Shown here: in pieces, positions 55,621-64,000 of the stretch
Numbering within the stretch: position 1 is the stretch's first letter
Layout of the letters: every line of letters begins with the position of its first letter
Assembly: GCF_031454135.1 (NCBI RefSeq)
Contig: NZ_JAVDQF010000001.1
Coordinates: 1,612,001 to 1,676,000, forward strand
Source of the DNA: Arthrobacter russicus
GTDB lineage: Bacteria; Actinomycetota; Actinomycetes; Actinomycetales; Micrococcaceae
DNA length: 64,000 bases
Direction of reading: 5' to 3'
Program-made: the position numbers and the translations under genes
Notes under the pieces: generated by a model
Database searches by the model: none
The model's input: the letters and a program-made list of their open reading frames with translations, nothing else
Told to the model about the DNA's origin: nothing

Positions 55621-56631
55621 CTAGGCAGTGGTGCTTCCCGGTTTCGGCGCGACGCGTTGCCTGGACACTTCGTACAGGCTGATGCCCACCGCCATCGAGG
55701 CGTTGAGCGATTCCATCGCGGAATCGATCGGGATCGAGACGATTTGATCGCAATTCTCCCGGACCAAGCGGGAAAGGCCTTTGCCCTCGGAACCGACCAC
55801 GATGCACACCGGCTCTTTGGCCACTGCGAGTTCCGGGAGCGAAACGTCGCCGTCGCCGTCGAGCCCGAGCACGAAGTAGCCCATGCCCTTGAAGGACTCC
55901 AGGGCCCGGTTGAGGTTTCCGGCCCGGGCCACCGGGACCCGCACGGCCGCACCGGCGCTGGTCTTCCAGGCGGAGGCGGTCAGACCGACGCTGCGCCGTT
56001 CCGGTACGACGACGGCGTGCCCGGCGAAGGCCGAGACGCTGCGGATGATTGCGCCCAGGTTGCGCGGATCGGTAATGCCGTCCAGGGCGACGATCAGCGG
56101 CGCGTGCTTGATGTAGCCCTTTTTGTATTTGTCCATGGTCTCTTGGGCGAGATCGATGGCGTCCGCGTAGTTGTACGGCGGAATTTGCAGGGCCAGGCCC
56201 TGGTGCACAGCCTCATCGGTCATCCGGTCCAGCTCCGGCTTGTGCGTTTCCATCAGCGGGATGCCGCGTTCCGAGGCCAGCTTCAAGACCTCTTTGACCC
56301 GGTCGTCGACCTCGATCCGCACCGCGATGTAGAGCGCTTTCGCCGGCACGCCGGCACGCAGCGCCTCGACCACGGAATTGCGGCCGGTGACCATTTCCTC
56401 GCTGGCCCGGCCCCGCCGTTGGCCACCGCGCTGGGCGCCCTGGCCGCTGGAGCTGCCGGGGCGCTTCGCGGCCGAGCGCTCGGCGAGTTCCTTGGCCCGG
56501 TAGGCCTTGTGGTATGGACGGTCTTCGGCCTTGGGCGTGGGGCCTTTGCCTTCGAGCGCCTTGCGGCCGAGGCCTCCAGTGCCTTTCGACGGGCCCTTCT
56601 TGCCTTTGGCGGCGCGGGGATTTCCAGCCAT
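55621..56631 (-). CDS. rlmB: 23S rRNA 2'-O-methyltransferase (RlmB/TrmH family)
   Basis: 336 residues. A basic, Gly/Lys-rich tail (about 1-80) is followed by the SpoU substrate-binding domain (MVTGRNSVVEALRAGVPAKA) and the knotted SAM domain: IVALDGITDPRNLGAIIRSV (about 185), VCIVVGSEGKGLSRLV (about 280) and SIPIDSAMESLNASMAVGIS (about 300). Methylates a guanosine in 23S rRNA. AGAGGTAG precedes the ATG at 56631; 4 nt separate it from the cysS stop. The long basic tail is common in actinobacterial members. Confidence 0.93.
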   Translation of the reverse strand: MAGNPRAAKGKKGPSKGTGGLGRKALEGKGPTPKAEDRPYHKAYRAKELAERSAAKRPGSSSGQGAQRGGQRRGRASEEMVTGRNSVVEALRAGVPAKALYIAVRIEVDDRVKEVLKLASERGIPLMETHKPELDRMTDEAVHQGLALQIPPYNYADAIDLAQETMDKYKKGYIKHAPLIVALDGITDPRNLGAIIRSVSAFAGHAVVVPERRSVGLTASAWKTSAGAAVRVPVARAGNLNRALESFKGMGYFVLGLDGDGDVSLPELAVAKEPVCIVVGSEGKGLSRLVRENCDQIVSIPIDSAMESLNASMAVGISLYEVSRQRVAPKPGSTTA

Positions 56632-56635
56632 TGCT

Positions 56636-58072
56636 CTACCTCTGTTGCTTTCGTTCAATGGACCACGTGGCGCCATTGGATGAGTCTTCGATCTTAACGC
56701 CTAGCGCTTCTAGCTGCTCTCGGATCTCATCCGAGCGTGCCCAATCCTTGGCAGCGCGGGCTTCAGCTCGTTCAGAGAGCCGCGCTTCAATCAATGGACC
56801 AACGATCTCGTCCCGTTTATCGATATTTCTTTCAGTTTGTGGCAGAGAAGCCAGCCCCAGGGCATCCAACATGGAGACCACCTGTAAAAAGTAGACTCTC
56901 AACATCGAACCATCACGATTAGTAAGCGCAATGTTCCCCGAACGTACTGCTTCATGCAGCACAGCAAGCGCCCTTGGCACATTGAGATCATCGTCCATGG
57001 CCTCGATGAAGCCCACCGGAAGATCCCCGGCTTCACGAACATACCTTGTCCAGCTGACCCCAGGCTGATCCAGATAGCTGACCACTTTGGCAAGGAAGCC
57101 CTCGATCCGGTCCAAAGCAGCCTCTGCCTCGGCCAAGGACTCCGGCGAATAATCCAGCACCGACCGGTAATGCGCCTGGCCCAGGTAGTACCGGACCACG
57201 CGCGGCGAAGCCTGCGCGAACAACTCTTCCGGGCCGACCACATTGCCGATCGACTTGGACATCTTCTCACCCCGGTAGGCCACCAGGCCGTTGTGCATCC
57301 AGAAGTTCGCGAACGGCTTTCCGGCCGCCTGGGACTGCGCCATCTCGTTCTCGTGGTGCGGGAAGCGCAAGTCCAGGCCGCCGCCATGGATGTCGAAAGC
57401 GTCGCCCAGGTACTTGCCCACCATCGCGGAGCATTCCAGATGCCAGCCCGGACGGCCGGGGCCCCACGGGCTGGGCCAGGACGCCGTCGCGGGCTCTTCG
57501 GCTTTGCGGCCCTTCCAGAGCGCGAAGTCGCGGGGATCTTTTTTGCCGCGCGGATCCGCGTCCGCTGCCGCTTGCATATCGTCGATGTTCTGGTGCGTCA
57601 GCGAGCCGTATTTGGCCCAGGAACGCACGTCGAAATACACATCCCCGGAGCCGTCGGGCGCCGGGTAGGCGTGGCCGCGGTCGATCAGGTCCTGGATCAG
57701 CGTGTGCATCTCCGGGATGTGCCCGGTAGCGCGGGGTTCATAGTCCGGTCGGCCGATGCCGAGCTTGTCGTAGGCGGCATTGAACTGCTGCTCATAGCGG
57801 TAAGCGCGGGCCCACCATGCCTCGCCGGCTTCGGCCGCCTTGGCCAGGATTTTGTCGTCGATATCGGTGACATTGCGCACTACCGTGGTCTTCAGCCCTT
57901 TGGCCTGCAGCCAGCGCGTCAGCTGATCGAAGACCAACGCCGAGCGCAGATGCCCGATATGCGGTTCGCTCTGCACGGTGGCACCACAGTAGTACAGCGA
58001 AGCCTGGCCCTCGACGAGGGGCACGAAGTCGCGTACTTCAGCTGTTGCGGTGTCATAAAAGCGCAGAGTCAC
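56636..58072 (-). CDS. cysS: Cysteinyl-tRNA synthetase
   Basis: 478 residues, class I. The zinc Cys begins YYCGATVQSEPHIGHLRSAL, where PHIGH is the HIGH motif (about 28-45). GWHLECSAM (about 208) and GGGLDLRFPHHENEMAQSQA supply further zinc ligands, and KMSKS (about 270) closes the ATP site. The C-terminal DALR-like helix bundle ends WSIERKQQR. In this lineage cysS normally lies between ispF and rlmB, as here. Separate from the MshC-type ligase, which has a different context. Confidence 0.97.
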   Translation of the reverse strand: MTLRFYDTATAEVRDFVPLVEGQASLYYCGATVQSEPHIGHLRSALVFDQLTRWLQAKGLKTTVVRNVTDIDDKILAKAAEAGEAWWARAYRYEQQFNAAYDKLGIGRPDYEPRATGHIPEMHTLIQDLIDRGHAYPAPDGSGDVYFDVRSWAKYGSLTHQNIDDMQAAADADPRGKKDPRDFALWKGRKAEEPATASWPSPWGPGRPGWHLECSAMVGKYLGDAFDIHGGGLDLRFPHHENEMAQSQAAGKPFANFWMHNGLVAYRGEKMSKSIGNVVGPEELFAQASPRVVRYYLGQAHYRSVLDYSPESLAEAEAALDRIEGFLAKVVSYLDQPGVSWTRYVREAGDLPVGFIEAMDDDLNVPRALAVLHEAVRSGNIALTNRDGSMLRVYFLQVVSMLDALGLASLPQTERNIDKRDEIVGPLIEARLSERAEARAAKDWARSDEIREQLEALGVKIEDSSNGATWSIERKQQR

Positions 58073-58158
58073 CCCTCAAGGCTAGCCGACGAATCCACGT
58101 CGGCTCTGTTTTGCGCTTCCAATCTGGAGCTGAACTGCCACAGCTCGACATTCCGGGC

Positions 58159-58656
58159 CTAATGTTGAGCTGCAGTTCCGGTGCTCGGGTACACCAGGGC
58201 CGTCGCGATCGCCGCGATCCCCTCGCCCCGCCCGGCGAAACCCAAAGCGTCCGACGTCGTCGCGGAAACCGAAACCGGAGCACCCGCGGCTTCGGTCAAG
58301 ACCGCCTCCGCCTCGGCTCGGCGGGGACCGAACTTCGGCCGATTGGCCACGAACTGCACCGCGATATTGCCGATGTCGAACCCCGCCTCGCGGATGATTC
58401 GAGCAGCGGCCGCGAGCAGCGTCGTTCCGGAAGCGCCGGCGTATTCAGGCCGGTCAGTGCCGAAATGCGTGCCCAAATCACCGATGCCGGCCGCTGAAAA
58501 CAGCGCGTCTGCTGCCGCATGCGCCACCGGGTCCCCGTCCGAATGGCCGGACAAACCGGGTTCTCCGGGCCAATGCAGACCAGCCAACCAGAGTTCCGCG
58601 GAATCGTCTCCGTAGGCGTGCACGTCGACGCCGATGCCGGTCCGTGGGAGCCGCAT
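58159..58656 (-). CDS. ispF: 2-C-methyl-D-erythritol 2,4-cyclodiphosphate synthase
   Basis: 165 residues. MEP-pathway isoprenoid enzyme. Metal ligands are in the N-terminal GVDVHAYG (Asp-x-His) and [17 protein letters not shown] (about 40-56); [29 protein letters not shown] and the C-terminal [20 protein letters not shown] complete the family pattern. The ATG overlaps the ispD stop by 1 nt (TGATG), so the two are translationally coupled. Confidence 0.95.
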   Translation of the reverse strand: MRLPRTGIGVDVHAYGDDSAELWLAGLHWPGEPGLSGHSDGDPVAHAAADALFSAAGIGDLGTHFGTDRPEYAGASGTTLLAAAARIIREAGFDIGNIAVQFVANRPKFGPRRAEAEAVLTEAAGAPVSVSATTSDALGFAGRGEGIAAIATALVYPSTGTAAQH

Positions 58657-59408
58657 CAGCCTTCCACCCAACGAGGTGCGGCCGGGCCTTCGAGCAGGGC
58701 CTCGGCGATCAACAGGTCGGTCGGCGTGGTGATCTTCAGACTCAGCTCGGAGCCGCGTACCAGGAACACTGAAACCCCCCGCGACTCCACCAGCATGGCG
58801 TCGTCGGTGATCGCCGCGGCTTGCGCGTCGTCGAACATCGTCGCGGCCTCATGCGCGGTCCGCAAGGTGGCCAAGTCGAAGCCCTGCGGCGTCTGCACCG
58901 CGCGCAACTCCTCGCGTTGCGGCGTGGAGTGCACCTGTTCCGGGGCGATGCCGGGATCCGCCGCAGGCTGCGCCCGCTTGATCGTATCCACCACGGCCAG
59001 CGCGGGAATGACCGCCTTCGCCCCGGCGTCCAGGGCGTTGCGCACCCGGTGGAAGACTTCCTCGGGAGTCAATGGCCGGGCCGCGTCATGCACCAGCACC
59101 GCATCCATGCCTTCCGGCAACACTGCCAAGGCATTGCCGACCGAGTCGGAACGGGTGGACCCGCCGTCGACCGTGATGATCTCCGGATCGATCCCGGCGC
59201 AGACCGCGCGCAACTCGGTATCCCCCCGCGGCACCACTACGCAGACCAGCTGGCCGACCCGGGCAGCCAAGACGCCGCGCAACGCATGTGCCAGCAGCGG
59301 TTCCGCGCCCAGAGTCGCCTGGGCCTTGGGCTGGCCCTGTCCGAGCCGTTCACCGGAACCGGCAGCCACCACGATGACCGCCACCCGCAATTCGTGCTGA
59401 GCATCCAT
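58656..59408 (-). CDS. ispD: 2-C-methyl-D-erythritol 4-phosphate cytidylyltransferase
   Basis: 250 residues. The nucleotide loop is [20 protein letters not shown] (about 13-32), then [13 protein letters not shown] (about 85), [12 protein letters not shown] (about 105) and [12 protein letters not shown] (about 170). The ATG at 59408 is preceded by TACCCT and 6 nt (59415-59420), without a clear ribosome site, suggesting a leaderless transcript starting the ispD-ispF(-cysS-rlmB-glgX) series. Confidence 0.94.
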   Translation of the reverse strand: MDAQHELRVAVIVVAAGSGERLGQGQPKAQATLGAEPLLAHALRGVLAARVGQLVCVVVPRGDTELRAVCAGIDPEIITVDGGSTRSDSVGNALAVLPEGMDAVLVHDAARPLTPEEVFHRVRNALDAGAKAVIPALAVVDTIKRAQPAADPGIAPEQVHSTPQREELRAVQTPQGFDLATLRTAHEAATMFDDAQAAAITDDAMLVESRGVSVFLVRGSELSLKITTPTDLLIAEALLEGPAAPRWVEG

Positions 59409-59414
59409 CCCACC

Positions 59415-59420
59415 AGGGTA
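59415..59420 (-). promoter_or_regulatory. -10 box for leaderless ispD
   Basis: TACCCT on the minus strand, 6 nt before the ATG at 59408. Confidence 0.5.
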
Positions 59421-59524
59421 TCCCGGGCACAGGCCGGAGTTCCGCTCGCCGCTTCGCCCTGCGGCTGTGTCCCACCGAGTAGCTCCGCCCACTGGGAGAT
59501 GCTCATTCGGCCCCACTCAGTGGG

Positions 59525-59540
59525 CCGACTCAGTGGGACC
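59525..59540 (-). repeat. 16-bp interspersed repeat, copy 2
   Basis: Minus strand reads GGTCCCACTGAGTCGG, identical to 51995-52010. Related CCCAC(T/C)GAGT fragments lie at 59468 and 59510. Confidence 0.6.
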
Positions 59541-59625
59541 GGACCGCCAGGCGCGACCGGGGCAAAAACCTGACGGGGGCAAAACTGGACTGGGCAAAGC
59601 AACTCGGGCAAAGAGACCGGGCAAA

Positions 59626-59661
59626 GCAAAGGCCCCAGTCCATGGGGACCAGGGCCTTTTG
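59626..59661 (-). terminator. carD terminator
   Basis: Hairpin AAAAGGCCCTGGTCC/GGACTGGGGCCTTT on the minus strand with a CCAT loop, 15 nt after the carD stop, between carD and ispD. Confidence 0.75.
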
Positions 59662-59676
59662 CTCAGCAGCTGCGTA

Positions 59677-60159
59677 CTAGGAGGCCAAAACCTCATCCAA
59701 TACCGTGGCTGCTTTTTCTTCGTCAGTCTTTTCCGCCAGAGCAAGCTCGGAAATCAGAATCTGCCGGGCTTTCGCCAGCATCCGCTTCTCTCCGGCTGAC
59801 AACCCACGGTCATGATCCCGGCGCCACAAGTCGCGGACGACTTCTGCCACCTTGATCACATCGCCGGATGCCAACTTCTCCAGATTCGCCTTGTACCGGC
59901 GTGACCAGTTGGTGGGTTCCTCGGTGAACTCGGCCCGGAGCACATCGAAAACGTGCTCCAAACCTTCCTTGCCCACCACATCGCGGACGCCAACCAGATC
60001 GACATTCTCTGCCGGTACTTCAATGGTCAGGTCACCCTGGGCCACTTTGAGCTTGAGATACATTTTCTCTTCGCCCTTGATGGTGCGCATTTTGATCTCT
60101 TCGATCTTTGCTGCACCGTGGTGCGGGTAAACTACTGTCTCGCCGACCTCAAAAACCAT
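59677..60159 (-). CDS. carD: CarD-type RNA polymerase-binding transcription regulator
   Basis: 160 residues. The N-terminal RNA polymerase-interaction domain ([40 protein letters not shown]) and the C-terminal helical DNA-binding domain with the conserved Trp ([17 protein letters not shown], then [18 protein letters not shown]) match CarD. It stabilises the open complex at promoters of the housekeeping sigma, notably rRNA promoters. CarD commonly precedes ispD-ispF in actinobacteria, as here, although a terminator and a new promoter lie between them. Confidence 0.96.
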   Translation of the reverse strand: MVFEVGETVVYPHHGAAKIEEIKMRTIKGEEKMYLKLKVAQGDLTIEVPAENVDLVGVRDVVGKEGLEHVFDVLRAEFTEEPTNWSRRYKANLEKLASGDVIKVAEVVRDLWRRDHDRGLSAGEKRMLAKARQILISELALAEKTDEEKAATVLDEVLAS

Positions 60160-60507
60160 GTGGATTCTCCCTTTCCCGCATCCCAGTTTATCACGAAATG
60201 ATCGCGGCAGAGCCGCCAGATGCCAATGTTCTCGCAGGTCAGGGACAGCTGGGACAAAGAATTCGCTGCTAATTCCCTCTTGACTCGCTAGCCGAAAAGT
60301 GCATCGATATGCCCGCGGAATTCCAGAACTTCCAATGATCCGCGGCCCGGACGGCGGGCGTCCAAGTCGAGTCGGGCGGCATTTGCGGATACGCTATGAG
60401 GGCAAGCTTTCTGAGCCGTAGCTGTGTCCCGGGACCAAATCCGATGCGTTCCCGTCGGAGACCGCGCAGACGATCGGCACAGCCGCGTTGATATGAGGAG
60501 AATGTAC

Positions 60508-61053
60508 GTGAAACTCGCTGCGAGCCACCGAGGCCTGAGCCTCCCCCGCCGCCTGGGCGCCGTCGCCGTGATCGGCGCAAGCCTTCTGGGAGTCTCCGCC
60601 TGCAGCTACATCGCGCCGCAGCAGACCACCCACACCTATGCTCCGTCGGACGGTGCCCAGATCAATCTGGGCGATGTCGAGCTGCGCAACATCCTGCTCG
60701 TGACCAGTGGACGCGCGGACCAGCCGGGACGGGTGCTCGGCGCGGTCTTCAACAACTCGCAGGCACCGGTCCAAGTGACCTTCCGCGGCTCCGACGGCGC
60801 CCAGACCCAGGTGACGGTCAATCCGAGCGAACCGTACTACCTCAATGAAAGCAATGAGGCGTCGATCCTGAGCACGGTGGCCGAACCGGCCGGCGCACTG
60901 GAAGCAGTCACGATCAGCCAGGACGGAACCAGCACTCCGAAGAGCGCCGAGCTCAAGGTCCCGGTGTTGGACGGCACGTTGGAAGAGTACAAGAAGTACG
61001 TCCCCGGCCCGGCACTGCCGAGCCCGACGTCGTCGGCGACGCCTTCTTCCTGA
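60508..61053 (+). CDS. Putative lipoprotein, unknown function
   Basis: 181 residues from the GTG at 60508 (GAGGAG 7 nt upstream; the ATG at 60502 is too close to it). A basic signal peptide precedes the lipobox LLGVSAC near residue 28. The mature part has an immunoglobulin-like strand pattern (INLGDVELRNILLVTSG; PVQVTFRGSDGAQTQVTVNP; GALEAVTISQDGTST) and a Pro/Ser-rich end. Similar small lipoproteins sit near phoU and regX3 in related genomes, but no function is known. A strong terminator follows. Confidence 0.8.
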   Translation: MKLAASHRGLSLPRRLGAVAVIGASLLGVSACSYIAPQQTTHTYAPSDGAQINLGDVELRNILLVTSGRADQPGRVLGAVFNNSQAPVQVTFRGSDGAQTQVTVNPSEPYYLNESNEASILSTVAEPAGALEAVTISQDGTSTPKSAELKVPVLDGTLEEYKKYVPGPALPSPTSSATPSS

Positions 61054-61085
61054 GCTTCCGGTTCCGGAATCCCCGAGATTTGCCG

Positions 61086-61116
61086 AAGGGCCGCCCGCTT
61101 CAAGCGGGCGGCCCTT
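61086..61116. terminator. Terminator between lipoprotein gene and regX3
   Basis: 15-bp arms (AAGGGCCGCCCGCTT and complement) with a single-base centre; placed between convergent genes, so it can serve both. Confidence 0.8.
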
Positions 61117-61174
61117 CTGATGCTCGAAAGCAGCTCTGGCCGGGCCGGCGCGGCCGGCGATTCGCGGCCGGTGG

Positions 61175-61855
61175 TTACGGCTCGAACTTGTAACCCAGCC
61201 CGCGGACCGTCACCAGATACCGCGGCGCAGACGGGTCCGGTTCGATTTTGGAGCGAAGCCGTTTGACGTGCACATCGAGGGTTTTGGTGTCTCCGACATA
61301 GTCCGAACCCCAGACCCGGTCGATCAGTTGGCCGCGGGTGAGCACCCGGCCGGAGTTGCGCAAAAGCATCTCCAGCAGCTCGAACTCCTTCAGCGGCAGG
61401 GACACTTGGTCGCCGTTGACACTGACCACATGCCGCTCGATGTCCATCCGCACCGGGCCCGCCTGGACCGTCGTGGTCATCAGCTCTTCCGGCTCGCCTT
61501 GCCGGCGCAGCACCGCCCGGACCCGGGCCACCAGCTCACGCGATGAATAAGGTTTCGTAACGTAATCGTCGGCACCGAGTTCCAGGCCCACCACCTTGTC
61601 GATCTCCGAATCCTTCGCGGTCAACATGATCACCGGAACGGACGAGCGTGCCCGCAGTTGCCGGCAGACCTCGGTTCCGGACTGCCCCGGGAGCTGCAGG
61701 TCCAGAAGCACCAGATCGGCGCCCACCCGGTCGAACTCGGTGATCGCGTCGATTCCGTTGTCCACCACCTCGACCTCGAAACCTTCCTTGGCCAGCAGAT
61801 AGGACAAGGGGTCGGAAAAAGACTCTTCGTCCTCTACGATCAAAATCCTGCTCAC
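61175..61855 (-). CDS. regX3: OmpR-family response regulator RegX3 (phosphate)
   Basis: 226 residues. The receiver domain has ILIVEDEESF with the acidic pair, VLLDLQLPG with the phospho-Asp (about 52), MLTAKDS and YVTKPYSSRELVARV with the conserved Lys (about 101). The C-terminal winged helix carries LPLKEFELLEMLLRNSGRVL and the recognition region KTLDVHVKRLRSKIE. The GTG at 61855 is 4 nt from the senX3 stop. Partner of SenX3; probably controls phosphate uptake, and by family analogy binds the repeats at 63109-63152. Confidence 0.94.
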   Translation of the reverse strand: MSRILIVEDEESFSDPLSYLLAKEGFEVEVVDNGIDAITEFDRVGADLVLLDLQLPGQSGTEVCRQLRARSSVPVIMLTAKDSEIDKVVGLELGADDYVTKPYSSRELVARVRAVLRRQGEPEELMTTTVQAGPVRMDIERHVVSVNGDQVSLPLKEFELLEMLLRNSGRVLTRGQLIDRVWGSDYVGDTKTLDVHVKRLRSKIEPDPSAPRYLVTVRGLGYKFEP

Positions 61856-61859
61856 GCAG

Positions 61860-63047
61860 TCACTCCTTCGGTATGGACAGCCGGCGGGCATCCTCGATGC
61901 CGCCGTCTGCGCCTTGATTCTGCTGGCTTTCCATTTCCGGCAAACGAACCGTGAATGTTGAGCCCTTGCCTTGCTGGGACCACACGGTGACTTCGCCTCC
62001 GTGGTTGGAAATCACGTGCTTCACAATACTCAGCCCGAGTCCGGTGCCTCCGGTCTGCCGGGACCTGGCCGCATCGACCCGGTAGAAGCGCTCGAAGATC
62101 CGCTCCTGTTCCTCGGTGCTGATCCCATCGCCCTGGTCGGAGACCGAGACGCTGACCAGCCCCTCGGTCCGGCGCAGGCCGATGCCGACCTTGGTGTGCT
62201 CCGGCGAGTAGCGGACGGCATTGTCGATCAAATTCCGGAACGCGGTGACCAGGAGGTCCGCATCGCCGAAAACCGGCGACGGCGCAGTGCCGCCGGTCAC
62301 CAACTCGATGTGCTTCGCCTCGGCCTGCAGTTTGGAACGGTCCACCGCCTCGGCAATCACATTGTTCAGGTCGACGGCGTGGCCCTGCTGCACGATGTCC
62401 GCCCCTTGCAACCGGGAAAGTTCGATGATGTCCTGCACCAGGGCGGACAGCCGCAGCGACTCCTTGTGCATCCGTTGCGCGAACCGCCGCACCGCTTCCT
62501 CGTCGTCCGGCGACGCTTCAAGCGCCTCCGCGAGCAGCGAAATCGCACCCACCGGGGTCTTCAGCTCGTGCGAAACGTTAGCCACGAAATCGTTGCGGAT
62601 TGCCTCGGTCCGGGTGATTTCGGTGCGGTCGTCGGCCAACAGCAGAACGTAGTCTTCGCCGAGCGGGGCAACCCGGACCTGGACGATGATGGTGCCTTCG
62701 CCCAGCGGTCCGCGCTGCAGTTCCAGTTCGTGTTCCTCGATCACACCGCCGCGGCGCACCCGGTCGGTCATCTGCAGCAGTTCCCGGTGCACCACGGTGT
62801 GCCCGCGGACCAGACCGAAGGCATACGCTCCCGGGCTGGCCCGGACCACGCCGTCGAGCACGTCGACCACCACGAAAGCCCGCCCGACGACGGCCAGCAC
62901 CTCCGCGGCACCGGCCGGCAGGCTGGGTTCGTCCTCGGCGTCGAAGACCTTCCGCTGCCGGTCGCTGAGCGTGAATGCGAGCACGCCGAAGGCGCCCATC
63001 AGCAGGCCGATCAGTCCGGAGGCAACTCCGATGAGCAGGGGGTCCAC
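61860..63047 (-). CDS. senX3: Sensor histidine kinase SenX3 (phosphate)
   Basis: 395 residues. One clear N-terminal membrane helix (GVASGLIGLLMGAFGVLAF, about 7-25), a PAS-like region (about 50-130), then the dimerisation domain with the phospho-His in NVSHELKTPVGAISLLAEAL (about 158) and the ATPase domain: N box FRNLIDNAVRYSP, G1 DQGDGIS, F box IFERFYRVD and G2 GGTGLGLSI. Starts at a GTG preceded by TAAGCT and 6 nt, a leaderless pattern. Signals phosphate status together with PhoU, which is divergently encoded. Confidence 0.94.
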   Translation of the reverse strand: MDPLLIGVASGLIGLLMGAFGVLAFTLSDRQRKVFDAEDEPSLPAGAAEVLAVVGRAFVVVDVLDGVVRASPGAYAFGLVRGHTVVHRELLQMTDRVRRGGVIEEHELELQRGPLGEGTIIVQVRVAPLGEDYVLLLADDRTEITRTEAIRNDFVANVSHELKTPVGAISLLAEALEASPDDEEAVRRFAQRMHKESLRLSALVQDIIELSRLQGADIVQQGHAVDLNNVIAEAVDRSKLQAEAKHIELVTGGTAPSPVFGDADLLVTAFRNLIDNAVRYSPEHTKVGIGLRRTEGLVSVSVSDQGDGISTEEQERIFERFYRVDAARSRQTGGTGLGLSIVKHVISNHGGEVTVWSQQGKGSTFTVRLPEMESQQNQGADGGIEDARRLSIPKE

Positions 63048-63053
63048 AGCACT

Positions 63054-63059
63054 AGCTTA
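63054..63059 (-). promoter_or_regulatory. -10 box for leaderless senX3
   Basis: TAAGCT on the minus strand, 6 nt before the GTG at 63047; the same hexamer as both rrn promoters. Confidence 0.5.
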
Positions 63060-63108
63060 TGCTTAGCCTGCACCATGGATTCGCCGGATCCAGGTGCAAT
63101 CGGGCCGG

Positions 63109-63152
63109 GTTCAACCAACGTTCACTTTCTCGTGACCGCGTGTTCATGGGCG
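63109..63152 (+). promoter_or_regulatory. PHO-box-like 11-nt direct repeats
   Basis: Four consecutive 11-nt units: GTTCAACCAAC, GTTCACTTTCT, CGTGACCGCGT and GTTCATGGGCG. Three begin GTTCA, as do the direct-repeat units bound by PhoP in Streptomyces. In the divergent gap between senX3 and phoU, well placed to control both. Confidence 0.65.
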
Positions 63153-63256
63153 ACTGGAAAGCTGGGCCGTAGGGTTGTGGCCGTAATGGGCGGTGATCCC
63201 TGCGGGATGCTGCGTTGAGTCTGCCCGCGGCAACCATTGAGGGGAAAGGACGCTTC

Positions 63257-63913
63257 GTGCGCAAAGTATTCCAGGCTGAGCTACACCAGGTCGGTGAAGA
63301 GCTCATCGAAATTTCGGCGCTGGTCACCGAGGCCATCGAAAAGGCCAACCAGGCCTTCACCGGAGCCGATGTCGAGCTGGCCCAAGAGGTCATCGCCGCC
63401 GACGCCCGAATCGATTTCCTGCAGAACGATCTCGACGAACGCGCAATCGACATCCTGGCACTCCAAGGCCCGGTCGCCTCGGATCTGCGGATGATCGTGG
63501 GATCCTTGCGAATGAGCGCTTCGTTGGAGCGGATGGGCGATCTGGCCCGGCATGTGGCGCAATTGGCGCGCTTGCGTTTCCCGGAGAAAGTCATTCCCGC
63601 ATCGCTGACCGCGACGTTCGACGAAATGGCCGCCTTGGACATCAAGATCTCCAAGCAGGTGGGCGAATTGCTGGAAACCCGGAACCTCGATCTGGTCAAC
63701 GAGGTCGCCTCCGCGAACGCCCGGATCGACGAATTGCACAGCAGTGTCTTCAAGGCGATCGCAACCCCGGAATGGCAGGAAACTCCGGCCACCACGGTCG
63801 ACGTGACCCTGGCCAGCCGTTACTTCGAGCGGTTCGGCGACCACGGAGTCTCGGTGGCCCGAAAGGTTTCCTACCTGGTCACCGGCCAGTGGCAGCCCGA
63901 GGCACACGCCTAA
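63257..63913 (+). CDS. phoU: Phosphate signalling protein PhoU
   Basis: 218 residues in two three-helix repeats. Metal-binding motifs of the PhoU family are present: DLRMIVGSLRMSASLERMGD (about 75-95) in the first half and LASRYFERFGDHGVSVARKV (about 185-205) in the second. Cytoplasmic negative regulator linking phosphate transport to SenX3-RegX3. The GTG at 63257 (VRKVFQAELHQ) follows GGAAAGGA by about 6 nt and matches the usual N-terminus; the longer upstream frame is rejected. A long hairpin follows. Confidence 0.94.
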   Translation: MRKVFQAELHQVGEELIEISALVTEAIEKANQAFTGADVELAQEVIAADARIDFLQNDLDERAIDILALQGPVASDLRMIVGSLRMSASLERMGDLARHVAQLARLRFPEKVIPASLTATFDEMAALDIKISKQVGELLETRNLDLVNEVASANARIDELHSSVFKAIATPEWQETPATTVDVTLASRYFERFGDHGVSVARKVSYLVTGQWQPEAHA

Positions 63914-63930
63914 AAAGCCAACTGCAACGC

Positions 63931-63987
63931 CGAGCGGCCAGTTCTGCAGGTTATCCACGGGATCTAACCTGCAGAACTGGCCGCTCG
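63931..63987. terminator. Terminator after phoU
   Basis: 23-bp perfect arms (CGAGCGGCCAGTTCTGCAGG plus TTA, and the complement) around an 11-nt loop, 17 nt beyond the phoU stop. There is no T-tract, so it may serve transcripts from both sides. Confidence 0.7.
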
Positions 63988-64000
63988 ACGGCTTAGCGGG

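Noticed and set aside
55621-56676. Longer start for the RlmB-type gene at 56676
   Set aside because: It would overlap the cysS end by 41 nt; ATG 56631 has a ribosome site and the usual MAGN start.

Overview
The window looks like the chromosome of a high-GC actinobacterium, most likely a Micrococcaceae member (Arthrobacter or a close relative). This is inferred from gene content and protein style, not from a search. The supporting signs are CarD, SenX3-RegX3-PhoU, the GlgE alpha-glucan pathway, an rrn operon with actinobacterial TAAGCT -10 boxes, and several genes that appear to be transcribed without a leader (TANNNT box, 6-7 nt, start codon).

Layout. 1-2.4 kb: a ThrE-type exporter (3' end cut by the window edge) and a FemX-type peptidyltransferase. 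2.5-6.8 kb: a tight envelope-stress cluster of Asp23/Gls24 proteins, small membrane anchors, CsbD, an ECF-like sigma factor and a zinc-finger/Asp23 fusion. 6.8-13.5 kb: CutC, a DUF2630-type protein, a heterodimeric ABC exporter whose two halves have complementary defects, an MFS transporter and two small membrane proteins. 13.46-15.61 kb: a 2.1 kb AT-richer insert bounded by a 21-bp direct repeat of the 3' end of tRNA-Thr(UGU). It carries a bacteriocin-like secreted protein and a second secreted protein, each broken by one in-frame stop just after its signal peptide. 15.6-25.6 kb: a PrmC-like methyltransferase, twin DsbA-like proteins, OtsA-OtsB, an MsmK/UgpC-type ATPase, a DUF4032 protein, a secreted Pro/Ser-rich protein and a GlcD-type oxidase. 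25.7-31.6 kb: a complete rrn operon on the minus strand, preceded by tandem promoters.

31.9-36.2 kb: an epoxide hydrolase pseudogene, then an operon of an FMN monooxygenase, a histidine/phenylalanine ammonia-lyase homologue without an intact MIO tripeptide, and a cysteine-synthase-like enzyme. 36.4-50.2 kb: glycogen and trehalose metabolism, comprising a sugar ABC importer without its own ATPase, GlgE, TreS, a maltokinase-GlgB fusion and, divergently, GlgP. GlgX lies at 53.6-55.6 kb. Together with OtsAB these genes cover trehalose to maltose to maltose-1-phosphate to branched alpha-glucan and back again.

50.4-51.9 kb: nrdI-nrdF behind two NrdR-box-like sites. This NrdF has lost three of its four metal-binding carboxylates, with Gln, Ser and Lys at the E98, E158 and E192 positions. 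That is the QSK signature of the metal-free (class Ie) DOPA-radical ribonucleotide reductase R2, and I consider it the most exciting feature of the window. 52-53.5 kb: two exported RNase Sa-type ribonucleases flank one barstar gene. 53.6-64 kb: GlgX, RlmB, CysS, IspF, IspD, CarD, a lipoprotein and senX3-regX3, which diverges from phoU across a PHO-box-like set of 11-nt repeats.
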